Below are positions 48,501 through 58,200 of a stretch of DNA of 64,000 nucleotides, one piece after another; the first letter of the stretch is position 1; the number at the start of each line of letters is the position of its first letter. The position numbers and the translations under genes were made by a program. The DNA comes from Liolophura sinensis. Its lineage: Eukaryota > Mollusca > Polyplacophora > Chitonida > Chitonidae. The notes beneath the pieces are model-generated. The model worked only from the letters and a program-made list of their open reading frames with translations. It did not search any database and was not told where the DNA came from. The stretch lies in contig NC_088302.1 in the NCBI RefSeq assembly GCF_032854445.1, positions 50,500,046-50,564,045 of the forward strand, read 5' to 3'.

Positions 48501-49850
48501 AGGAAGTTAAATTAGCCACCGTCCTTCTCGTGGATGTTGTACTTCATACATGCAGGAAGGTAAATTAGCCACCGTCCTTCTCGTGGATGCTGTACTTCAT
48601 ACATGCAGGAAGGTAAATTAGCCACCGTCTTTTCGTGGATGTTGTACTTCATACATGCAGGAAGGTAAATTAGCCATCGTCCTCCTCGTGGATGTTGTAC
48701 TTCATACATGCAAGGAAGGTAAATTAGCCCATCCTCCTCCTCGTGGATGTTTTACTTCATACATGCAGAAGGTAAATAGCCAATGTCTTCCTCGTGGATG
48801 TTGTACTTCATACATGCAGGCAGGTAAATTAGCCACCATCCTCCTCAAGAATGTTGTACCTCATACATGCAGGAAAGTAAAATTAGCCACCGTTCTCCTC
48901 ATGGATGTTGTACTTTATACCTGTAGGCAGGTAAATTAGCCATCGTCCTCCCCGTGGATGTTGTACTTCATACATGCAGGAAGGTAAATTAGCCACCGTC
49001 CTTCTCGTGGATGTTGTACCTCATACATGCAGGAAGGTAAATTAGCCACCATCCTTCTCGGTGGATGTTGTACTTTATACCTATATGAAGGTAAATTAGC
49101 CACCGTCCTCCTCGTGGATGTTGTACTTCATACATGCAGGAAGGTAAATTAACCACCGTCCCTCCTCGTGGATGTTGTACTTCATACATGCAGGAAGGTA
49201 AATTAGCCAATGTCTTCCTCGTGGATGTTGTACTTCATACATGCAGGAAGGTAAATTAGCCACCGTCCTCCTCGTGGATGTTTGTACTTCATACATGCAG
49301 GAAGGTAACACCGTCCTCCTCGTGGATGTTGTACTTCATACATGCAGGAAGGTAAATTATGCACCGCCCTCCTCATGGATGTTGTACTTTATACCTGTTG
49401 GCAGGTAAACTAGCCATCGTCCTCCTCATGGAAGTCCGTACTTTTTAAACAGTAGGAAGTTAAATTAACCACCGCCCCTCCTCATTAAATGTTGTACTTT
49501 AAAAATGTTAGGAAAGGTAAATCAGCCATCGTCCTCCTCATGGATGCTGTATTTTATACCTATAAGAAGGTAAATTAGCCACCGACCTCCTCGTCGATGT
49601 TGTACTTTATACTTGCAGGAAGGTAAATTAGCCACCGCCCTCCTCATGGATGCTGTATTTTATACCTATAAGAAGGTAAATTATCCACCATCCTCCTCGT
49701 GGATGTTGTACATTTAAGTCGTAGCAAGGTAATTAGCCACCGTCCTCTTTGTGGATGTTGTACCTTATACCTGCAGGAACGTAAATTAGCCACCATCCTT
49801 CTCGTGGATGTCGTACCTCATACCTGTAAGAGGGTAAATAAGGCACATTT
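45586..49850. repeat. 53-bp minisatellite, expanded right copy (about 80 units)
   Basis: Unit of about 53 bp: 'aggtaaattagccaccgtcc' + 'tcctcgtggatgttgtactt' + 'catacatgcagga'. Several variants of the last third (cctgcaggaag, cctgtaggcagg, aacagtaggaag) occur in mixed order. Five near-identical units at 45970-46180 with the private change 'cagccactttcctcctcg' point to a recent local expansion. Frames through the array are repeat shadows. Confidence 0.96.
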
Positions 49851-49993
49851 TGTATAGAAACCGGGGTAAAACCACTGTCCTGCACCCGATACCAAGTACA
49901 TGTATAAAGTATAGGCCTATAGGCCTCTGCAGCTCGTTTCGGGAAAACGGGCCTGTAGAGGCTGTTGGTTGTTGTATCCTTATTAATACCTTG

Positions 49994-50244
49994 TGGGCCC
50001 TCCGTGGCTCAAATGGTTAGGGCGCTAGCACAGCGTAATGACCCAGGAGTCTCTGTCGCTGTGAGTTCAACTCCAGTTGCTTCCTCTCCGGCCGTAAGTG
50101 GGAAGGTCTGACAGCAACCTGCAGATGGTTGTGGGTTTCCCCCGCGGTCTGCCCGGTTTCCTCCCACTATAATGCTGACCGCCGTCGTATAAGTGAAATA
50201 TTCTTGAGTGCGGCGTAAAACACCAATCAAATAAATAAATAAAT
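49994..50244 (+). mobile_element. full-length tRNA-derived SINE
   Basis: Best copy in the window, about 250 bp: head 'gggccctccgtggctcaaat', A-box-like tggctcaaatgg (50005-50016), B-box-like gagttcaactcc (50063-50074), body 'ttcctctccggccgtaagtg', 3' part 'gcggcgtaaaacaccaatca' and tail of AAAT repeats. Pol III boxes imply a tRNA-derived promoter. Shared with the left arm at 16836-17075. Confidence 0.93.
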
Positions 50245-51059
50245 ACATTGCAGTCGTGTTATCATGCTTTTCGCATTTTGATTCACAGCAAAGTCCGTTA
50301 TTCGTGTACTTACAAGGCCTATACCCACCTATACGATAACCTTAAATCTAAAGTTGCTTTAAAAGGAAAGGCCCACATAAAATGGAAGTGAGGACTATCC
50401 AATTATCGCAAGGCCTGTTCCGCAATACGATAACCCTAAACCTAAAGTTGCTATAAAGGAAAAGACCACATAAAATAGGAGTAGTCTTTGAGAACTGTCT
50501 GTAAAAAATTGCTTTCTTGTTTTTCAGATTTTTCTTTTTTGCTCTTTGACATATGTTCGAATTGCTGGGTTTTTTAACCAAACTGCCAGTAGCAAAGTGC
50601 TTTTCATCTTGTCTTTATATTCACCCACAGGCGTATTTTTTTTTGTCGAGAATTTTATTTCAGTAATCTTTAACTCGTATAGGTAACTGGAGCGTTAAAA
50701 CCTATTCTTAAGACGTCAGAGTACCATAATACCAGCAGCTATAGGCCAATGATCCATACAGCCCATCATATAATTGACACGTATAATTGAATGAATTTAA
50801 CTTAAAATCTTAAATCTTTAAACAAATCTACAAAATCTTAATCTTAAAAAAAGTATAAATAAAAAGAATTTAAATGTATAATTAAAGTATTTTAATGCAG
50901 ATTTTATCTGTCTACCTGATGAGCCTTAGTTCATTTTTAGCTTACTTTCACTTTATCTGGAACCCCCAGAAGGGTGGTAGCTACACAGTACTGCCCAGCG
51001 GTGGCTCACGCACTAATGTACACCTAAACACACCATACACACTAAGCCTATATAATACA
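50245..51059. other. AT-rich intergenic segment, right
   Basis: Mirror of 15961-16835. No gene recognised. Confidence 0.6.
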
Positions 51060-51385
51060 TGTATGTCTGAAAACTGTAAGAGCCCTTCAGTGTAATACAG
51101 AAGGCAATGTCTGAAAACTGTAAGAGCCTTTCAATGTAATACAGTAGACAATGTCTGAAAACTGTAAGACCCTTTCAATGTAATACAATAGGCATATCTG
51201 TGTAGTCCTGTAGTCTATAGTAACAGACGGCATATCTGTGTAGTCCTGTAGTCTATAGTAACAGAGGGCATATCTGTGTAGTCCTGTAGTCTATAGTAAC
51301 AGAGGGCATATCTGTGTAGTCCTGTAGTCTATAGTAACAGACGGCATATCTGTGTAGTCCTGTAGTCTATAGTAACACGTACATT
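51060..51385. repeat. two short tandem repeats, right copy
   Basis: Three units of the ~57-bp repeat ('tctgaaaactgtaagagccc'), then five near-identical units of a ~38-bp repeat ('catatctgtgtagtcctgta' + 'gtctatagtaacagacgg'). The 38-bp block is expanded and the ~57-bp block contracted relative to the left arm. Confidence 0.9.
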
Positions 51386-52247
51386 ATCAAGACAGTGGTT
51401 TGTGAAGTAATACACAAATGCAAGCATGTCCAGAAAAGAAATTTGGATGACTCCCTTTCAGTGACGTCGCCAGCCCTGATACCAGACCTGGAGACACATC
51501 GTTGATCATGTACGCACCAGTACATATTGTGCGAAGTGACCTATTTAGTTTATAGAGCTTACTAGCAGAAAGGGGGACTACACAATACTTGCATGTACAA
51601 CGCAACAGACTTTAACTAGTGAACATCCTGGTTACCGAAGAAAATGGATATACATTATAAAAAGAGAAAAGGAGCAAAACATGTACACGAAACCTTTATT
51701 TCGTACGTCATTGATTCAGCTGCGATTGTATCTTGCGATGTGTCATTTTACAGTTAGCTGCCAGTGACCAGAATTTTAAACCAAATGACCGTTGTTTGAA
51801 AAGGAATCATGTACTACTAATTCATCACAGATTGATACCAAATTTGAACTTCCTATACATCATGCTTTACAGTTTCTATTTCGATTAGTTGCCATAAAAT
51901 CAATTGACCTCAGTTTAATTTTGATTCTACTTCACCTGAACATATATATCAAATGCATACACGTCGTCCAAATTAAAATTGTAGAGTTGGTTGCTATAGA
52001 AACCAGAGAATTAATGGAAATGTCTTTAGTATATATAGCAATCCAATTCATCATCAGATGAAGATATAAACCAAAGCTGAAATTCCCTTGAACCCTTCAA
52101 TGACATAAGATGCAGATGACAGTAAACATGTAATAACTTTTCGATGACACTTTTATCTGTGAGAAAATAAAAACATCTGATTTGTTTTTTACAGATAGTG
52201 TTAACTCAACATCTGTTTGCATCACTCTCGAACGTTCAAGATAAAAG
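51386..52247. other. upstream region of gene B (candidate promoter area)
   Basis: Mirror of 14742-15614. Ends 'ctctcgaacgttcaagataaaag' just before the start codon. No TATA box is clear and no upstream non-coding exon can be shown. Confidence 0.4.
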
Positions 52248-52338
52248 ATGGCGTCTGTACCAAATGACAAGAGGAAGAAAAAGAAGAAAAAGTCCCAAAA
52301 AGTCACAGAAATCCCATCTCCCAACCTAAACCTGACAG
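52248..52338 (+). CDS. SAMD9-like gene B, exon 1, basic N-terminus
   Basis: First coding exon of 91 nt, 30 codons plus one base: MASVPNDKRKKKKKKSQK, then a Ser/Pro stretch ending NLNLT. Donor ctgacag|gtaaaa. The lysine run has six Lys after KR against seven in gene A, and the following segment differs at several residues, so the A-rich codon run behaves like a microsatellite. Phase fits exon 2. Confidence 0.75.
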
Positions 52339-52901
52339 GTAAAATATGTAGGCCTACATGTATATCGATACATTCAAAGTGCTGCCTTTTTGAAATGCCA
52401 TATTCCTGTAGGAACACCGGCGGAAATCAAGGAAATCGTTGCCCAGTGTTAGGATTGAACTTACTTCTCGTGTGCTTCGTGGACTACTAAACATTCAGCT
52501 ACATTTTCATCTTCCCTAAATGTATTAGGCAAAACCGGAAGGACCCTGCAGACAGGGGGCCTAAGTTTTTAATGGGATTTCGACGGATTTGTTTTTTATT
52601 ATTATTATTTTACTCAGTATTATTTCCTTTCAAATCCCTACTTGTTTTATTAACCAGATTGAAGAGAGGGAAAACAGAATTCTCCGTTTAACAACCGATC
52701 ATGCCTAATTTTTGTTTTCTGATATGGTCGGGTTAGACCCAAGACAGAATATTTTAAAAGACTGACCCACTTTCATTTTCAGTAACCTTCACATCCTAGC
52801 GCCCACATCCTTACATCCACTTTAAAACACCTAATACCCTAACTCAGGTGTTCTTATTATCGACAGATGGTAAGTGTTTGCAATACTTTTTCCTTTTGCA
52901 G
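52339..52901 (+). other. intron 1 of SAMD9-like gene B
   Basis: Between donor gtaaaa at 52339 and acceptor ccttttgcag ending at 52901. Contains 'attattattatttta' near 52597, mirror of the left microsatellite. No other signal. Confidence 0.7.
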
Positions 52902-53045
52902 GACAAAATGATAGACAAGACATTCCACGGGCTTCTCCCTTGTATCCATACATCACTTACAACATTTTTAACTGTGAAAACTTTCAAATTGGCGATCGGA
53001 CAACTCTCATTTCTGAAGCGAGGCAACTGTTGAAGTCACCATCAG
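52902..53045 (+). CDS. SAMD9-like gene B, exon 2, RHIM-like motif
   Basis: 144 nt, phase 1-1, between ttttgcag and gtaatc. Motif YNIFNCENFQIGDRTTL; in the spliced protein FQIG is residues 58-61. The exon joins as LT-G-QND upstream and SPS-D-NKAD downstream, giving one open frame of 1617 codons over three exons (91 + 144 + 4616 nt). Because the exon is symmetric, skipping it would leave the frame intact and yield a RHIM-less protein; this is an inference. Confidence 0.8.
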
Positions 53046-53562
53046 GTAATCTTGTCTTTGTAAATTATCTTGATAATTATTAAAGGATCAAGTTAAAGGA
53101 TTTAATACGCTTAAAAATAAAGATTACACGGCAAGTAAATGGTGTATGCGATCTGGATGACATGTTTTACGTCATATTATGTACTGTTTAAGCTGCATTG
53201 AAAGCTGTACTGAAATGCGGTGGATAGCAGTCATAATATTGACTGCGACAGTAATCTGGCTATCTACTAAAGTGTAGATAGTAGTCATATTATTGACTGT
53301 GTAAGGGATCTGACTTTATACTGAAGTGTACATAGTAATTATATTATTGACCGTGTAAAGGGATCTGGCCCTCTATTAAAGTGTCCATGGTAACCATAGT
53401 ATTGACTGTGTAAGGGATCTAGTTGTATGCTGGAGGGTACATAGTTGTCATATTATTGACTGTGTAAGGGATCTGGCTCTCTACTGAAGTGTACATAGTT
53501 GTCATATTATTGACTGTGTAAGGGATCTGGGTCTCTGCTGAAGTGTACATAGTTGTCATGGT

Positions 53563-53781
53563 TTATTTATTTATTTATTTATTTATTTATTTGATTGGTG
53601 TTTCACGCCGTACTCAAGAATATTTCACTTATACGACGGCGGCCAGCATTATGGTGGGGAAGCCCACGACCATCCGCAGGTTACTGTCAGACCTTCCCAC
53701 TTACGGCCGGAGAGAAATCCGGCATGAGCTGGACTTGAACTCACAGCGACAGCATTGGTGAGAGACTCCTGGGTCATTATG
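53563..53781 (-). mobile_element. SINE with target-site duplication, right arm only
   Basis: Minus-strand SINE with a long tail (seven AAAT units), lacking the tRNA-like head. It is flanked by an exact 12-bp direct repeat agttgtcatggt at 53551-53562 and 53782-53793. No copy at the mirrored place in the left arm, so it inserted after the duplication (or is allelic). Confidence 0.92.
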
Positions 53782-54244
53782 AGTTGTCATGGTCTCGACT
53801 GTGTAAAGGCTCTGGCTCTCTGCTGAAATGTACATAGTTGTCATAGTATTGACTGTGTAAGGGATCTGGCTCTACACTGAGGTGTAGGTGGTAGTCATAT
53901 TATTGACTATTACATAATCTGGCTGTATACCGAAGTGCTCATAGTAGTCTTAGTATTGACTCTGTAGGGATCTGGTTCTGTACATAGTGGTCATATTGTG
54001 TGTGGCATCTGGCTGTATACTAAAGTGTAAGCGGTAAGGATATTATCGACTGTGTGGGAGATCTGGCTTAATACTGAAGTGTACATAGTACTCATATTAT
54101 TGTGTTGGGGACCTGGCTGTAGATATATACTAAACTGTAAGCGGTAGGCATATTACTGACTGTGTAAAGGGGTCTAGTTCAATACTGAAGTGCACGTAGA
54201 ACTCATATTATTGTACAGGGGACCTGGCTGTACATGCATACTGA

Positions 54245-54497
54245 TTTATCTGATTGGTATTTTACGCCGTACTAAAGAATATTTCACTTATACGACGACG
54301 GCCAGCATTATGGTGGGTGGAAACCGGGCAGAGCTTCCGCAGGTTGCTGAAAGACCTTTCCACGTACAGCCGGAGAGGAAGCCAGCATGAGCTGGACTTG
54401 AACTCACAGCGACCGCATTTAGGAGAGTCATTACGACCCATTTAATGCGTCATTACGCTGCGCTAGCGCGCTAAACAACTGAGCCACGGAGGCCCCT
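54245..54497 (-). mobile_element. near full-length SINE with target-site duplication, right arm only
   Basis: Minus-strand SINE with head (gagccacggaggcc) and short tail. Flanked by 12-bp direct repeats catgcatactga (54233-54244) and catgtatactga (54498-54509), one mismatch. Absent from the mirrored place in the left arm. Confidence 0.88.
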
Positions 54498-54876
54498 CAT
54501 GTATACTGAAGTGTAGCAGTAGGGATATTATTGATTGTGTGGGGAATCTGGCCACAATGACGACTGAAAGATACAGGTCATTGATTGGGTAGGACTGAGT
54601 GGATCTGGGTACATATACATCCACAAAATTTGCATGTACTTAATTTCTGCATGGGTTCTGGCTATGTACTTTGCATATCGTCATTAATTACTGTGTAGAA
54701 CTTTGGCTGCATGCATAATTTATAGGGGCTCTGGCTAAATGCACAAATGTGTAGCCGTTATATTATGGAAATGTTCATGAGATCTGGCTTTTAACCGATA
54801 ATAACGTATACACATGTAATTATATTATTGATTATTTAAAAGTCCTGGCAATATACCTATAATATGCCTATACGTG

Positions 54877-54977
54877 TTTATTTATTTATTTGATGGAAGT
54901 TTTGGTGACAGGCTCCGTGGTCACTACGCTAACTACGCCCGTGGTCACTACGCTAACCACTAGGCCAATGAGGCCCC
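54877..54977 (-). mobile_element. SINE remnant with internal deletion
   Basis: Tail 'tttatttatttatttgatgg' followed directly by a tRNA-like head region with a small internal duplication (gtggtcactacgctaac twice). Mirror of the longer element at 11450-11674. Confidence 0.8.
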
Positions 54978-55223
54978 GGTATTCCTGTATAAGGGATATT
55001 GTGGTGTCTTACCCCTAGATAAGTGAGGCAGCATGTTCAGATCTAACTATCTATGGCTTGGCTGAGTCCCTGCAATCGTGCCAGGTGGGTTATTAGTTAC
55101 CTGACAAGGTGCAGTGGATACTATCCACCTAATCATAAATGAAAGAAACAAACTGACTATTTATGCAGCACCCAGAAGTAACTAGAGTATTTGTATTTTT
55201 TTTTTATAAACTTCTATTCTCAG

Positions 55224-58200
55224 ACAATAAAGCTGACGTAATCATCGGAATGCTCAACAGCATACTTAACCCTAGCTGTACGGAACAGCCCGGCGAGATG
55301 AATCTGCAAAAGCTGGAGTCGGCGTTTGATCGCCTGTATGGCTCCATTATAGAGGGAAAGAAACAAACGTTTAAAATGATTACAGAGCAGCCAATGAAAA
55401 AGTTTATCCAGCAACACCCAGATCATTTTGAGTTAGAAAATCGACAGGGAAACTGGAACGTTAAGCAATGTCGACATGTTGATAAAACTTCAACCGCTGT
55501 ACAATCTACTTACATCGACGTATCTGTGGAAAGGGACTGCGCACTAGTTACCTCGACAGATGGCGTCCCGACCAACTCTGTTGTAGATCAGCAAATTTCA
55601 AGAGAAAACACACATCCAGAGGTTTCAGTAGTGGATGACCTGCCATCAAAGTCATGGGCAAAAGTCACTCGAAACAAAAGAACAATGCAATCACCCTCTG
55701 TTGAAATCAACAGAGCCACGGTTGATAGGCTTTTGCAAACATCACCTGGTCCAGGCCTGATTCTGCAGCCGTCTGAAGTCGTGTACCTTGAGAACAAAGC
55801 ATTGTTCTCTCTTGACATTGTTAGTATGTGGAATACTCCCAAAATATCAGGCCATATCCTGCTGGGGGCTCAAGCATCCACAACGCTACCCCATAAAGTA
55901 ACCGGCCTGTCACAAAGTCGAACAGACCAGGAAATGCAAGAATTATTTCTCGCCGAGTCCTTTGACACTCGACCAATGTTTCGCTATGTCGAGGTAGATT
56001 TCTTGGAAAAGCGTGTCGGACTTTTAACAGTCAATTCTAGTGCAGGGCAAGGCAAACCATGCACAACTGTAAGATCCCAGTCTTGTTTTAACGTCGATCA
56101 GCTATGGTATCGAAAAGGAGACGAGAGCGTCATGTGCAAACTATCAGAGAACATGGTCGTAATGGACATATACAAATGGTTTATCGGGAGTAAAGACGAA
56201 GACAAACTATTGGACACACAATACAACGATCTGTTTAAAACAAAGATAGACGATTCATCCCTAAAGGCACCTCAAACTGAAAATATTTTGGACATATTCA
56301 CAAAAGGGCATGGTATCCTTGTAGTTGGCCAAATCCCAAGTAACACTCGAAATCTGTCAGCACTGATGAAGATTCCTTGGCTGTACGTGTTTGATTTCGA
56401 CATAGAAAGTCGATCCACGGGGACTTTAGGTGCGTGTCAAAGTGCTCTGGAGAGTAAAAGATCCCTGTACATAAGACATTGGGGAATGCCTCCAGTTGGA
56501 GTCTCGGAGCATTCGACAACTTGGTGTTTTGTAAGAGGTACAAGAGACATTCCTGAGTTTCGCGTTGAAGGGAACAGTAAGGCATGGCGACAGAAAACCC
56601 GAGTACAAATACGGAAACATTATCAACAGCTGGGTAAGTTTGCAGCAGACTACACCACTCTGCGGGTTTTGGTTGTGTGGTCTAACCTTGACTTTTGTCC
56701 ACATCATCTTCATTCATTTTTACAAGACTTAGATGACAATTTGACGCCGAGAATAGAAATAAGTTTAAGTTTGATGCCGACTTCTGCTGAAGGAAACAGT
56801 GTTTTTCAGATTTTTAAAACTCATTTGGACATTGAACCGAAGATTATGCCCGTTGAGAGATTATGCCAAGATATAAACGTTCGCTTTGAAGACAAAAACA
56901 GAGACGTTTTGCAACTGAAGTTACCCATATTTAACGGGGAAATAAGCCAAACAGAAATTTGCGATCGTGACAAACTCTGGTTCAGTGAGGACTTGGATGT
57001 ACTGTATCTAGACAGTCCATATTCCAGATCGAGAGACACCGAAGCTATCTCCCATGATATAGATGAGTTCTTCAAAGGAGGGACAATACACTGGTATACA
57101 TGGTATGAGTGTAGTTCTGGATTTATCGATATACAGAGAGATCTGATGGATAAAATTCTTCCAGAACTTGAACGTCGATGCCGAACTCCATCCAAACCCG
57201 CCTTGATAACCCTCCTGCATGCTCCTGGATCCGGGGGAACAACCCTAGCACAAAGACTCCTGTGGGAGCTGCACACAAAAACACCATGCGTGCAAGTAAG
57301 AACAGGGGCTGATTTCACGCTAGATCAAGTAATAAGCAAAATTAATGTGTTGAACAAAATAACAGGTTCACCTGTGGTTATACTTATGGACGGAGAAGAG
57401 GAAACAAGGGTCAATTTAATGGCAAACCAGTTGTCCAGAATCCCAACCATAATCTTGTATGTAAAGCGCTGTACATATCGCATGACTCACATAGAAAACA
57501 AGGCCGGGGCAGCAACTTTCTATTTGAAAGGAGAAGTTAGCTCTGATGAAGCGAAACGACTTGCTCTCAAACTGAGAGATAAAGTAGAGGATGCAAACAG
57601 AAAAGCAGCTCTTAACAAGCTAACAGAAAACGTTTCGAATGGGAAAAGCCAGTGTTTGTACGAGTTCGGCCTAGCTGCCTACCTCCATGAATTTAGAGGT
57701 GTGGCATCTTATGTGAGAGGATATTTGCATCTTGAAGACAACCCAACCAGAGATTTGCATCCGTGGCAAAAACTACTTGGATACCTGGCATTGGTGTACT
57801 ACTACGGACAGGCATGTGTTCCATGTCAGTTCTTTGCCACCCTGATTGGTAAGCCGCCAAATTACGATGTTTCTTTGGAGGATTTTCCTGAGTGTGCCAG
57901 AGAGTTCATCAAAGAGAGCAAAACTTACCCGAAGCACATACGCATTTCTCATTACGTCATAGCTCAAGAAATCCTCGAGCAGCTTCTGACAAGACACCGC
58001 CCAAGCGGAAACGAAATAGACAACCCCGATCCCACCAGTCTTAGCACGCTGGCGAAGCAAAATTTGAAAGATTTTGCAGTAGACTTTATTAAATATGCAA
58101 GTCAGAGGAAAACAAAGGATAACGTTGTTTCGGAAACGATAATCTACATTCTGACGAAAACGTTTATCATGCGTGAATACAGAGATGCTGCCGATATCCC

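Larger units (their letters stand above)
53230..54600. repeat. 54-bp minisatellite in intron 2 of gene B, with SINE insertions
   Basis: Reverse complement of the unit at 11960-13740, degenerate, interrupted twice by SINEs. Net minisatellite sequence is roughly half that of the left copy. The regular core seen in gene A is largely missing. Confidence 0.92.
33514..55951. repeat. right arm of the giant imperfect palindrome
   Basis: Mirror of 10476-32832. The inner edge begins 'gtgtccatcaggg'. The outer edge is inside exon 3 of gene B at 55951 (after gcaagaattatttctc). Right-only features are two SINEs with target duplications in intron 2 of gene B, a 280-bp insertion in the pseudogene and a threefold longer 53-bp minisatellite. 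Net arm length is nevertheless similar because gains and losses balance. Confidence 0.93.

Noticed and set aside
45586-49311. Open frames with MYEVQHPRGGRWLIYLP-type repeats
   Set aside because: Shadows of the 53-bp minisatellite, interrupted at irregular intervals.
49994-50080. tRNA gene
   Set aside because: A and B boxes are present but the arms do not fold as a cloverleaf, and the unit continues into a SINE body with an AAAT tail; many copies occur in the window.
52222-52242. Heat-shock element upstream of exon 1 of gene B
   Set aside because: Only one GAAnnTTC pair is present; functional elements normally need at least three pentamers, so it is mentioned only as a weak observation in the upstream entry.
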